DNA of 64,000 nucleotides from contig JBAOIH010000001.1 in assembly GCA_037045645.1 (NCBI GenBank), positions 310,001 to 374,000 on the forward strand, read 5' to 3'. The position numbers and the translations under genes are program-made. Of the stretch, positions 22,380 through 31,321 are shown piece by piece (the first letter of the stretch is position 1; each line of letters starts with the position of its first letter). Source of the DNA: Nocardioides sp. (GTDB lineage: Bacteria > Actinomycetota > Actinomycetes > Propionibacteriales > Nocardioidaceae). The notes below the pieces were generated by a model. The model worked only from the letters and a program-made list of their open reading frames with translations, was not told the DNA's origin and made no database searches.

Positions 22380-24784
22380 GCAGCAACACCCCTGACAAGC
22401 AGGTCAACCTGACCATCGACGGCGTCTCCGTCACCGTCGACCCCGGCACCTTGGTGATCCGGGCGGCCGAGCAGGTCGGCATCCAGATCCCGCGTTTTTG
22501 CGACCACCCGCTGCTCGCGCCGATGGGCGCTTGTCGTCAGTGTCTGGTCGAGGTCGCGCTGCCCGGTCCCGACGGGTCGCTGCGCCAGATGCAGGGCCCC
22601 CCGGGTCGAATGAAGCCGCAGACCTCCTGCACGCTGCCGGTGTCGGAGGGCATGGAGGTCAAGACCCAGTTCACCTCCGAGGGCGCCAAGAAGTCCCAGG
22701 AAGGGGTGATGGAGCAACTGCTCATCAACCACCCCCTCGACTGCCCCGTGTGCGACAAGGGCGGCGAGTGCCCGCTGCAGAACCAGGCGATGACCAACGG
22801 TTATGGCGAGTCGCGCTTCTCTGCTGGTGGCGGCATCAAGCGGACGTTCCCCAAGCCGATCAACATCAGTGCGCAGGTGCTGCTCGACCGCGAGCGCTGC
22901 GTGCTGTGCGCGCGCTGCACCCGCTTCTCCAACGAGATCGCCGGTGACCCGTTCATCGCGCTCGTCGAGCGCGGTGCCCTCCAGCAGGTCGGCATCTACG
23001 AGAACCAGCCCTTCGAGAGCTATTTCTCGGGCAACACCATCCAGATCTGTCCGGTCGGTGCGCTCACCAGCGCCGACTACCGCTTCCGCTCGCGTCCCTT
23101 CGACCTCGTCAGCACCCCAGGTGTGGCCGAGCACGACGCGTGTGGGGCCGCGATCCGCATCGACCACCGCCGCGGCAAGGTGATGCGTCGTCTCTCGGGC
23201 AACGACCCTGAGGTCAACGAGGAGTGGATCAGCGACAAGGACCGCTTCGCCTTCACGTACGCCCGTGGTGACGACCGGCTGACCTACCCGCAGGTGCGCG
23301 ACGAGGACGGCGAGCTGCGGCCCGCATCCTGGCCCGAAGCCTTCGCTGTCGCGGCACGTGGGCTGGCTGCGGCCGGTGCCACCGGCGTGCTCACCGGTGG
23401 CCGGTTGACGGCCGAGGATGCGTACGCGTACGCCAAGTTCGCCCGCGTCGTGCTCGACACCAACGACGTCGACTTCCGTTCCCGGCCGCTTTCGGCCGAG
23501 GAGACCGACTTCCTGGGGGCGCACGTCGTGCTCAACCGGCCGGTCGAGTACGCCGATCTCGACTCCGCCAGCGTCGTCGTCCTCGCCGGTCTGGAGCCCG
23601 AGGACGAGGCGGGCACGCTCTTCCTGCGTCTGCGCAAGGCAGCGACCAAGGGCAAGACCCGCGTCGTCACCGTCGCGCCGTACGCCTCGCGTGGCACGAC
23701 CAAGATGAACGCCACGCTGATCGCGACCGCGCCGGGCGCCGAAGCGGGTGCCCTGACCGAGTTGGCCAACAACGGCGAGGTCGCCCTCGACGCCGGGGGC
23801 GTGATCCTGGTCGGTGAGCGCCTGGCGCAATCGCCGGGTGCGCTGAGCGCTGCGGCCGATCTGGCCAAGACCACCGGCGCTCGCCTGGCCTGGGTGCCTC
23901 GTCGCGCCGGGGATCGTGGTGCGATCGAAGCGGGCTGTCTGCCGACCCTGCTGCCGGGTGGTCGCCCCGTCGCCGACGCGGCCGCACGGGTGGACCTGGC
24001 CGCTGCCTGGGGTGTCGAGCACCTGCCCGAAACCACCGGTCGCGATGCCGATCAGATCGTGGCTGCCCTCAATGCCGGCGACCTGGGTGGACTCGTGATC
24101 GCAGGCGTCGACCCGGGCGACACCACCGACCCGGTCGCTACGCAAGCCGCGATCGAAGCCGCATCCTTCGTGGTGGCTCTGGAGTTGCGTGAGTCGCCGG
24201 TGACCCGCGCGGCAGACGTCGTCTTCCCGGTGGCTCCGATGACCGACAAGGCCGGGACGTACGTCACCTGGGAGGGTCGCCCGCGGCCCTTCGACGCGAC
24301 GTTCCACAACCCCGCGAGCCTGCCCGAGTTGCGTGCGCTGGCTGGTGTTGCCGAGGAGATGGGCCGCCCGCTCGGCTTCCGTACGGTCGGCGAGGTGCGC
24401 GCGGAGATGGAGCAGCTCGGTCCCTGGGACGGCGCTCGTGCCGCGGCCGGCAAGCCGTCCGAGGGCGCGCAGGTCGGCGACGGCGACTACACCCTCGCCT
24501 CGTGGAAGCAGATGCTCGACCTGGGCCGGATGCAAGACGGCGAGGAGCACCTGCGCGCCACCGCCCGCACGGCCGTCGCGCGGCTCAACGACGCAGCCGC
24601 CCAGCAGTTCGGGGACACGGTCACGATCACCGGCGAGCGCGGCAGCGTCACGCTTCCGGTCGAGGTGACCGCGGATCTGCCCGACGGAGTCGTCTGGGTC
24701 CCCGCCAACTCGTTCGGCGGCGGAGTTCTGCGTGACCTGGGTCGCCCCAACTCGCGCGTCAGCCTGTCAGGAGGAGACCGGTGA
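22376..24784 (+). CDS. nuoG: NADH-quinone oxidoreductase subunit G
   Basis: NuoG is the large iron-sulfur subunit that carries electrons from NuoF toward NuoI. The 802-residue protein has, in order, a ferredoxin-like [2Fe-2S] region (FCDHPLLAPMGACRQCLVEV), HPLDCPVCDKGGECPLQN for the next cluster, RCVLCARCTRF, and CPVGALTS. A molybdopterin-oxidoreductase-like C-terminal part (about residues 240-800) has lost enzyme function in this family. ATG 22376 overlaps the nuoF stop. The long antisense frames over it are composition shadows. Confidence 0.95.
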   Translation: MSSNTPDKQVNLTIDGVSVTVDPGTLVIRAAEQVGIQIPRFCDHPLLAPMGACRQCLVEVALPGPDGSLRQMQGPPGRMKPQTSCTLPVSEGMEVKTQFTSEGAKKSQEGVMEQLLINHPLDCPVCDKGGECPLQNQAMTNGYGESRFSAGGGIKRTFPKPINISAQVLLDRERCVLCARCTRFSNEIAGDPFIALVERGALQQVGIYENQPFESYFSGNTIQICPVGALTSADYRFRSRPFDLVSTPGVAEHDACGAAIRIDHRRGKVMRRLSGNDPEVNEEWISDKDRFAFTYARGDDRLTYPQVRDEDGELRPASWPEAFAVAARGLAAAGATGVLTGGRLTAEDAYAYAKFARVVLDTNDVDFRSRPLSAEETDFLGAHVVLNRPVEYADLDSASVVVLAGLEPEDEAGTLFLRLRKAATKGKTRVVTVAPYASRGTTKMNATLIATAPGAEAGALTELANNGEVALDAGGVILVGERLAQSPGALSAAADLAKTTGARLAWVPRRAGDRGAIEAGCLPTLLPGGRPVADAAARVDLAAAWGVEHLPETTGRDADQIVAALNAGDLGGLVIAGVDPGDTTDPVATQAAIEAASFVVALELRESPVTRAADVVFPVAPMTDKAGTYVTWEGRPRPFDATFHNPASLPELRALAGVAEEMGRPLGFRTVGEVRAEMEQLGPWDGARAAAGKPSEGAQVGDGDYTLASWKQMLDLGRMQDGEEHLRATARTAVARLNDAAAQQFGDTVTITGERGSVTLPVEVTADLPDGVVWVPANSFGGGVLRDLGRPNSRVSLSGGDR

Positions 24785-26157
24785 TGATCCACGCACTGCT
24801 CGCGGGGCGCGACCTCGACGTCCCTCAACTCAGCGACTTCGGCCAGGACCCCTGGTGGGTGATCCTGCTCAAGGCCCTGTTCATCTTCGTGATCCTGGTC
24901 GTGTTGACGCTGTTCAACATCTGGCTGGAGCGCAAGGTCGTCGCCCGGATGCAGCACCGCTCGGGTCCCAACGTGCACGGTCCGATGGACGTCGTACGCG
25001 CGATCCGCGGCAAGAAGGCGTCCGAGAGCCCGGGCAAGGGCACCGCAGCCCTGCAGTCGCTGGCCGACGGCGTCAAGCTCGCGCTCAAGGAGGACATCAC
25101 GCCGGTCGCGGCCGACAAGATCGTCTTCATCCTGGCGCCGGTGATCGCGACCGTGCCGGCCTTCGTCACGTTCTCGGTGATCCCGTTCGGCCCCGAGGTG
25201 AACTTCTTCGGGCACCTGACCCCGCTGCAGTTGACCGACATGCCGGTCGCGGTGCTGTTCGTGATGGCCATCGCCTCGATCGGCATCTACGGCATCGTGC
25301 TCGGCGGCTGGTCGAGCGGTTCGACCTACTCGTTGCTCGGTGGTCTGCGCTCGAGTGCCCAGATGATCTCGTACGAGGTCGCGATGGGACTCGCGCTCGT
25401 CGCGGTCTTCCTCTATGCCGGCTCGATGTCCACCTCGGAGATCGTCGCGGCGCAGGACAAGTTCTGGTTCGGTCTGCTGCTGATCCCGTCGTTCGTGATC
25501 TATGTGATCTCGATGGTCGGCGAGACCAACCGTGCGCCCTTCGACCTTCCCGAAGCCGAGGGTGAGCTGGTCGGTGGCTTCCACACCGAGTACTCCAGCC
25601 TGAAGTTCGCGCTGTTCTTCCTGGCCGAATACATCAACATGGCCACCGTGTCCGCGATCGCGACCACACTGTTCCTGGGTGGTTGGGCCGCGCCGTGGGG
25701 CGTCGAGCACATCTGGGCCGGTGCCAACGAGGGCTATTGGCCGCTGCTGTGGTTCTTCGGCAAGGTCTTCCTCTTCGTCTTCATGTTCATCTGGCTGCGC
25801 GGTTCGCTGCCCCGCATGCGTTATGACCAGTTCATGCACTTCGGCTGGAAGCGCCTGATCCCGATCTCCCTGGTCTGGATCGTCGGCGTGGCCACGATGC
25901 GCGCCTTCCGCGACGACATCAACCTGGCCGAGCGGCCCACGCAGATCGCTCTCGCGGTCCTGCTGCTGATCATCCTGGGCCTCTTCTTCCTGCCCGAAGG
26001 CAAGAAGAAGGAGGAGGTCGAGGACGAGGCCGACCCGACCGACGCGTTCGCCGGTGGCTTCCCGGTGCCGCCGATGCCCGTGGGAGGTGCCGTACGCGGT
26101 GCCGCCGCCCCGCTGACCTTTGCCACTCGCACCACTGATGAGGGGGAGGCCGACTGA
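24784..26157 (+). CDS. nuoH: NADH-quinone oxidoreductase subunit H
   Basis: NuoH is the membrane subunit that connects the quinone pocket to the proton-pumping arm. The 457-residue protein has about eight to nine hydrophobic helices, LERKVVARMQHRSGPN near residue 50, EDITPVAADK, and the conserved loop GETNRAPFDLPEAEGELVGG. The C-terminal 60 residues, rich in Glu and Lys then Gly/Pro, are an actinobacterial tail. ATG 24784 overlaps the nuoG stop; GTG 24781 is possible and adds one residue. An AGGAGG-like site lies upstream. Confidence 0.95.
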   Translation: MIHALLAGRDLDVPQLSDFGQDPWWVILLKALFIFVILVVLTLFNIWLERKVVARMQHRSGPNVHGPMDVVRAIRGKKASESPGKGTAALQSLADGVKLALKEDITPVAADKIVFILAPVIATVPAFVTFSVIPFGPEVNFFGHLTPLQLTDMPVAVLFVMAIASIGIYGIVLGGWSSGSTYSLLGGLRSSAQMISYEVAMGLALVAVFLYAGSMSTSEIVAAQDKFWFGLLLIPSFVIYVISMVGETNRAPFDLPEAEGELVGGFHTEYSSLKFALFFLAEYINMATVSAIATTLFLGGWAAPWGVEHIWAGANEGYWPLLWFFGKVFLFVFMFIWLRGSLPRMRYDQFMHFGWKRLIPISLVWIVGVATMRAFRDDINLAERPTQIALAVLLLIILGLFFLPEGKKKEEVEDEADPTDAFAGGFPVPPMPVGGAVRGAAAPLTFATRTTDEGEAD

Positions 26158-26723
26158 TGGCCAACGACCCGCAGAATCCGAGCCTCAAGGAGCAGCTCTG
26201 GGATCCGATCGCCGGTTTCGGCGTGACGTTCCGGACGATGTTCCGCAAGGTCGTCACCGAGCAGTACCCGTTCGTCAAGGAGCCCACCGCTCCGCGCTTC
26301 CACGGCCGCCACCAGCTCAACCGCTGGCCCGACGGTCTGGAGAAGTGCATCGGCTGCGAGTTGTGCGCCTGGGCCTGCCCGGCGGACGCGATCTACGTCG
26401 AGGGCGGCAACAACACCGAGGACGAGCGGTTCAGTCCTGGTGAGCGGTACGGCCGCGTTTACCAGATCAACTACCTGCGCTGCATCCTGTGCGGTCTGTG
26501 CATCGAGGCCTGCCCCACGCGTGCGCTCACGATGACCAACGAGTACGAACTGGCCGACACCACGCGCGAAAGCCTGATCTACGAGAAGAACGACCTGCTC
26601 GCGCCGCTGTTGCCCGGCATGGAGCAGCCGCCGCACCCGATGCGTCTTGGTGACGACGAGGGCGACTACTACCGCGGTGACTTCAAGGCCGCAGCGAGCC
26701 CCGAAGCAGGTGAGGCGAAGTGA
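26157..26723 (+). CDS. nuoI: NADH-quinone oxidoreductase subunit I
   Basis: NuoI is the 8Fe ferredoxin-like subunit linking NuoG and NuoB. Two CxxCxxCxxxCP motifs are seen: CIGCELCAWACPADAI (about 63-78) and CILCGLCIEACPTRAL (about 108-123). Each provides ligands to the N6a and N6b [4Fe-4S] clusters. The protein has 188 residues, with YRGDFKAAAS near the C-terminus. Start and stop overlap nuoH and nuoJ. Confidence 0.96.
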   Translation: MANDPQNPSLKEQLWDPIAGFGVTFRTMFRKVVTEQYPFVKEPTAPRFHGRHQLNRWPDGLEKCIGCELCAWACPADAIYVEGGNNTEDERFSPGERYGRVYQINYLRCILCGLCIEACPTRALTMTNEYELADTTRESLIYEKNDLLAPLLPGMEQPPHPMRLGDDEGDYYRGDFKAAASPEAGEAK

Positions 26724-27532
26724 CCTTCTGGATCCTGGCACCGCTGATGGTGGCCGCCGCCCTGGGCATCTTGTTCGTACGCAAGGCCGTGCACGCGGCC
26801 CTGCTCCTGGCCGTGGTGATGATCAGCCTGGCCGTGCTGTACGCCTCGCTGGAGGCGCCCTTCCTGTTCGCCGTGCAGATCATCGTCTACACCGGTGCGA
26901 TCTTGATGCTGTTCCTCTTCGTGCTGATGCTCGTCGGCGTGGACGCGTCCGACTCGGTTATCGAGACGATCCCCGGCCAACGGGTGCTGTCGATCATCGG
27001 TGGCCTGCTGCTGGGCATCCTGTTGATCCTGGGGCTGGCTCAGGTCACGCTCGGCGCCGCGACCGGCCTCACCGACGCCAACGCAGGGGGCAACGTCCAA
27101 GAGATCGCCAACGTGCTGTTCTCGAAGTGGATCTTCGCCTTCGAAGTCACCTCGGCCCTGCTGATCACCGCCGCGCTCGGCGCCATGGTGCTCGCACACC
27201 GTGAGCGCCTGGAGTCCAAACTCGGCCAGCGCGAGCTCGCGATGGGCCGGATGCGCGACTACGCCGAGTCCGGCAAGCCGCTCGGACCGCTGCCCTCGCC
27301 CGGCGTCTTCGCCCGCCACAACGCGGTCGACACACCGGCGCTGCTGCCCGACGGCACCGCAGCACCCACCTCGGTGTCCCGGGTCCTGGCCGCGCGCGGC
27401 ACCGTCCGTTCGGCGCCCGCCATGGCCGAGGACATCGAGGAGATCAGCGAGCAGATCGGCGAGGACGGCTCCTACCCGAGCCCGTCAGGTCGTACGAGTG
27501 CCCCGGCAACCACGGAGGAGGACGTCCAGTGA
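26720..27532 (+). CDS. nuoJ: NADH-quinone oxidoreductase subunit J
   Basis: NuoJ is a membrane subunit in the proton-transfer region near the quinone site. The 270-residue protein has five hydrophobic helices in the first 165 residues, with the conserved IVYTGAILMLFLFVLML segment. A soluble C-terminal tail of about 100 residues (Pro/Ala-rich, with acidic EDIEEISEQIGED) is longer than in enteric NuoJ and typical of actinobacteria. It starts with GTG 26720 overlapping nuoI, and its stop overlaps nuoK. Confidence 0.94.
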   Translation: MTFWILAPLMVAAALGILFVRKAVHAALLLAVVMISLAVLYASLEAPFLFAVQIIVYTGAILMLFLFVLMLVGVDASDSVIETIPGQRVLSIIGGLLLGILLILGLAQVTLGAATGLTDANAGGNVQEIANVLFSKWIFAFEVTSALLITAALGAMVLAHRERLESKLGQRELAMGRMRDYAESGKPLGPLPSPGVFARHNAVDTPALLPDGTAAPTSVSRVLAARGTVRSAPAMAEDIEEISEQIGEDGSYPSPSGRTSAPATTEEDVQ

Positions 27533-27825
27533 CGATGCACTGTGTGATCCTCTCGGCGATCCTGTTCACGATCGGCAGCGTGGGTGTGCTCACCCGACGC
27601 AACGCGATCGTCGTCTTCATGAGCGTCGAGCTGATGCTCAACGCGTGCAACCTCGCGCTGGTGACCTTCGCCCGCCAGCACGGCAACCTCGACGGACAGA
27701 TCGCGGCCTTCTTCGTGATGGTCGTCGCCGCCGCTGAGGTCGTGGTCGGTCTGGCGATCATCATGACCATCTTCCGGACCCGTCGTACGGCTTCTGTCGA
27801 CGACGTGAGCCTGTTGAAGTTCTGA
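27529..27825 (+). CDS. nuoK: NADH-quinone oxidoreductase subunit K
   Basis: NuoK is a small MrpC-like membrane subunit of the pumping arm. The 98-residue protein has three hydrophobic helices with the conserved membrane glutamates in VELMLNACN and AAAEVVVGLAI. GTG 27529 overlaps the nuoJ stop; ATG 27535 is an alternative two codons later. An AGGAGG-like site (GGAGGAGGACG) precedes the start. Confidence 0.94.
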   Translation: MTMHCVILSAILFTIGSVGVLTRRNAIVVFMSVELMLNACNLALVTFARQHGNLDGQIAAFFVMVVAAAEVVVGLAIIMTIFRTRRTASVDDVSLLKF

Positions 27826-27836
27826 GGGGTCCAAAG

Positions 27837-29789
27837 ATGACAAACCTGTTCTTGGAAGGCGGCGCGCACGAGGTGCCCGTCGTCCACCCCGCCGGCGCTG
27901 ACGGCATCTTCGCGCTGCTGTGGCTGATCATCGCGCTGCCCGCGCTGGGTGCGCTGATCCTGCTGGTCGGCGGTGCCTTCGCCAAGGGTGCGCTCGACAA
28001 GGTCGGGCACTGGATCGGCACTGCTATGGCGGCCGGCTCGTTCGTACTCTCGCTGGCGTTGTTCTTCGCGCTCCTCGGCCGTGACGCAGGCGACCGGCAG
28101 ATCGGCCAGCACCTGTTCACCTGGTTCGAGACGCCGAGCTTCACCGTCGGCATGGACCTGTTGTACGACCCGCTGGCCGCGCTGTTCCTGCTGCTGATCA
28201 CCGGTGTCGGCTCCCTGATCCACCTCTATTCGGTGGGCTACATGGAGCACGACCCGCGTCGGCGCCGGTTCTTCGGCTACCTCAACCTCTTCGTCGCCGC
28301 CATGCTCACCTTGGTGTTGTCGGCCAACTACCTCGGCCTGTTCCTGGGCTGGGAGGGTGTCGGCCTGGCGTCCTACCTGTTGATCGGCTTCTGGCAGCAC
28401 AAGGACTCCGCCGCAGCGGCGGCCAAGAAGGCGTTCGTGATCAACCGTGTCGGTGACATCGGGCTGGTGCTGGCGATCTCGCTGATGTTCGTGACGTTCG
28501 GGACCACGTCGTTCGAGGGCGTGTCGGCGGTCGCGGGAGAGGCGTCGCACAACACGCTGAACGCGATCGGCCTGCTGCTCCTGCTCGGCGCCTGCGGCAA
28601 GTCCGCCCAGGTCCCGTTGCAGGCCTGGCTGCTCGACGCGATGGAGGGCCCGACCCCGGTGTCGGCGCTGATCCACGCGGCGACCATGGTCACCGCGGGT
28701 GTCTACCTCGTGACGCGCTCGAACTTCATCTTCGAGAACGCGTCGACCGCGCAGACCGCCGTCGTCATCGTCGGTACGGTCACCCTGCTGTGGGGTGCGG
28801 TGATCGGTTGCGCCAAGGACGACATCAAGAAGGTGCTGGCAGGCTCCACGATGAGCCAGATCGGCTACATGATGCTGGCCGCGGGCCTCGGGGTCTATGG
28901 CTATGCCTTCGCGATCTTCCACCTGCTGACGCACGGCTTCTTCAAGGCCAACATGTTCCTGGGCGCCGGCTCGGTGATGCACGGGATGAACGACGACGTC
29001 GACATGCGTCATTACGGGGCTTTGCAAAAGGCGATGCCGGTCACGTTCTTGACGTTCGCGATGGGGTATCTCGCGATCATCGGATTCCCCGGCTTCTCCG
29101 GCTTCTGGTCCAAGGACAAGATCATCGAGACCGCTCTGGCCGACAACTGGATCATTGGCCTGTGCGCACTTTTGGGTGCGGGCATCACCGGCTTCTACAT
29201 GACCCGGCTGATGCTGATGACCTTCTTCACCGAGAAGCGTTGGGAGAAGGACGTGCACCCGCACGAGTCGCCCAAGGTGATGACGATCCCGCTGATCGTG
29301 CTTGCGGCGTTGTCGGTGCTCGGCGGTCTGATGCTGATGGGCAACTGGATCGTGGAGTTCCTGGCCCCCGTGGTCGGCACCGCGCCGCACCACGAGCCCC
29401 CGCTCGCTCCGATCGTGGTCACGCTGCTGGCCGTCGCGGTGGTCGCCGTGGGAGTCACCCTCGCGTGGTTCCTGGTCGGCAAGCGTGACGTACCGCGCGT
29501 CGCTCCGCAGAACGTCTCGGTGCTCACCCGCGCCGCACGTGCCGACCTGTTCGGCGACGCGATCAACGAAGGTGTCGTCGTCGGTCCTGGCCGGGTTACC
29601 GTCGCGACCCTGACCGGGATGGACAACCACGTGATCGACGGCGTGGTCGAGAAGAGCGCCGGCACGCTCGGCGGGTTGTCGCACTTCGTACGCCGGGTCC
29701 AGAACGGCTACGTACGCTCCTATGCCCTTTCCGTGCTCAGCGGCGTGCTGCTGCTGCTCGTGGCTGTTTTGGCGGTGAACTTCGCATGA
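27837..29789 (+). CDS. nuoL: NADH-quinone oxidoreductase subunit L
   Basis: NuoL is the distal antiporter-like proton-pumping subunit. The 650-residue protein has about 15-16 hydrophobic helices, with the family segments LGWEGVGLASYLLIGFW (about 165-181), AQVPLQAWLLDAMEGPTPVSALIHA and TMSQIGYMMLAAG. The C-terminal lateral helix region follows after about residue 530. ATG 27837 lies 11 bp after the nuoK stop with a GAGGGG-type ribosome site. Its stop overlaps nuoM by four bases. Confidence 0.95.
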   Translation: MTNLFLEGGAHEVPVVHPAGADGIFALLWLIIALPALGALILLVGGAFAKGALDKVGHWIGTAMAAGSFVLSLALFFALLGRDAGDRQIGQHLFTWFETPSFTVGMDLLYDPLAALFLLLITGVGSLIHLYSVGYMEHDPRRRRFFGYLNLFVAAMLTLVLSANYLGLFLGWEGVGLASYLLIGFWQHKDSAAAAAKKAFVINRVGDIGLVLAISLMFVTFGTTSFEGVSAVAGEASHNTLNAIGLLLLLGACGKSAQVPLQAWLLDAMEGPTPVSALIHAATMVTAGVYLVTRSNFIFENASTAQTAVVIVGTVTLLWGAVIGCAKDDIKKVLAGSTMSQIGYMMLAAGLGVYGYAFAIFHLLTHGFFKANMFLGAGSVMHGMNDDVDMRHYGALQKAMPVTFLTFAMGYLAIIGFPGFSGFWSKDKIIETALADNWIIGLCALLGAGITGFYMTRLMLMTFFTEKRWEKDVHPHESPKVMTIPLIVLAALSVLGGLMLMGNWIVEFLAPVVGTAPHHEPPLAPIVVTLLAVAVVAVGVTLAWFLVGKRDVPRVAPQNVSVLTRAARADLFGDAINEGVVVGPGRVTVATLTGMDNHVIDGVVEKSAGTLGGLSHFVRRVQNGYVRSYALSVLSGVLLLLVAVLAVNFA

Positions 29790-31321
29790 CCGACTTTCCC
29801 TGGCTGACCGTGCTGATCCTGGTGCCGCTCGTCGGCGCCGTGGTCACTGCGTTCGCGCCGCGCAACAGCGCCAAGGCCATCGGCTTGGGCGCTTCCGTGC
29901 TGACCCTGGTGCTGGCCGTCGTCGCGGCGACCCAGTTCAAGACCGGAGGTGAGGGCCTGCAACTGGTCGAGGACGTCGACTGGATCGCTCCGCTCGGCAT
30001 CCACTACGCGCTCGGCCTCGACGGCCTCGGGCTGCTGATGGTGCTGCTGACCGTCGTACTCATCCCGCTCGTGCTGCTCGCAGCCTGGCCGGACGCCGAG
30101 GAGGACGGGTCTGCCGGTCCTAGGTCCTTCGTGGCGTGGACCCTGGCGCTCGAAGCGATGTCGCTGGCGGTCTTCACCGCGACTGACGTGTTCCTCTTCT
30201 ACGTCGTCTTCGAGGCGACGCTGATCCCGGCGTACTTCCTGATCGCGGGCTTCGGCCGCGAAGGCCGCTCGCGGGCCGCGGTGAAGTTCCTGATCTATCA
30301 GCTCGCCGGCGGTCTGATCATGCTGCTGTCGGTGATCGGGCTGTACGTCCAGGCGAGCAAGACCGGGTCGGCGTCCTATCTGCTCACCGATCTCTCGCAG
30401 CTCACCCTCGACCCGACGGTCGAGAAGTGGCTCTTCGCCGGGTTCTTCATCGCGTTCGCGATCAAGGCGCCGATGTTCCCGGTGCACACCTGGCTGGCCG
30501 ACACCACTCAGAAGGCGTCGACCGGAGTGTCGGTGCTGCTGGTCTGCATCCTCGACAAGATCGGCACCTTCGGGATGCTGCGCTTCTGCCTGGGGCTCTT
30601 CCCCGAGGCGTCGAAGTGGGCCACCCCGGTGGTCGTCGTGCTCGCCTTGATCTCGATCATCTATGGCGCGCTCGTCGCGATCGGCCAGGACGACGTACTG
30701 CGCCTGATCGGTCTGACCTCGCTGTCGCACTTCGGTTTCATCGTGCTGGGCATCTTCGTCTTCAACGCCAACGGCGGCGCGGGCGCGATCTTGTACATGG
30801 TCAACCACGGCATCGGCACTGCGGCTCTGTTCCTGCTGGCAGGCTTCCTGATCCGGCGTACGGGCACCGCGTCGATCAAGCAGATGGCGGGCCTGGAGAA
30901 GTCGGTGCCGATCCTGGCCGGCTTCATGCTGGTCGCCGGTCTGGCTGCCTGTGGCCTGCCGGGCCTCTCGCCGTTCGTGTCCGAGGTGCTCGTCGTGATC
31001 GCGGCCTTCGACCACGCGTGGTGGGCCGGCGCGGTGGCCGTAGTGGCGATCGTGTTGGCGGCGATCTACATTCTGTGGCTCTATCAGCGCACCTTCACGG
31101 GCCCGCGCGAGTTCGAGCCAGTGAGTCACGACCTCGGCGGTCGCGAGATCGGTGCGGTCGCACCCCTGCTGATCGGGTTGCTGGTGTTCGGGTTCTATCC
31201 GATGCCGCTGCTCAACGTGATCAATCCCTACGTCGAAAGCACGCTCACCCACGTCGGCGTGGCCGAACCCGGCCCCACCGTGCCCGCGGGTGAGGCAGCA
31301 CAGGAAGGGGCGCACCAGTGA
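29786..31321 (+). CDS. nuoM: NADH-quinone oxidoreductase subunit M
   Basis: NuoM is an antiporter-like pumping subunit. The 511-residue protein has about 14 hydrophobic helices, the conserved pumping glutamate in FYVVFEATLIPAYFLI (about 145-160), and the proton-channel segment AFAIKAPMFPVHTWLAD near 225-241, followed by TSLSHFGFIVLG. It starts with ATG 29786 and overlaps nuoL and nuoN by four bases each. Confidence 0.95.
   Translation: MTDFPWLTVLILVPLVGAVVTAFAPRNSAKAIGLGASVLTLVLAVVAATQFKTGGEGLQLVEDVDWIAPLGIHYALGLDGLGLLMVLLTVVLIPLVLLAAWPDAEEDGSAGPRSFVAWTLALEAMSLAVFTATDVFLFYVVFEATLIPAYFLIAGFGREGRSRAAVKFLIYQLAGGLIMLLSVIGLYVQASKTGSASYLLTDLSQLTLDPTVEKWLFAGFFIAFAIKAPMFPVHTWLADTTQKASTGVSVLLVCILDKIGTFGMLRFCLGLFPEASKWATPVVVVLALISIIYGALVAIGQDDVLRLIGLTSLSHFGFIVLGIFVFNANGGAGAILYMVNHGIGTAALFLLAGFLIRRTGTASIKQMAGLEKSVPILAGFMLVAGLAACGLPGLSPFVSEVLVVIAAFDHAWWAGAVAVVAIVLAAIYILWLYQRTFTGPREFEPVSHDLGGREIGAVAPLLIGLLVFGFYPMPLLNVINPYVESTLTHVGVAEPGPTVPAGEAAQEGAHQ

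Noticed and set aside
22079..24550. Open frame of 823 codons opposite nuoF/nuoG
   Set aside because: It is antisense to clear nuo genes and has no recognisable domain; third-position G+C explains the lack of stops.
22376..24784. NuoG as a formate dehydrogenase or other molybdoenzyme
   Set aside because: The gene lies between nuoF and nuoH with the usual NuoG cysteine motifs; the molybdopterin-like part is standard for the family.
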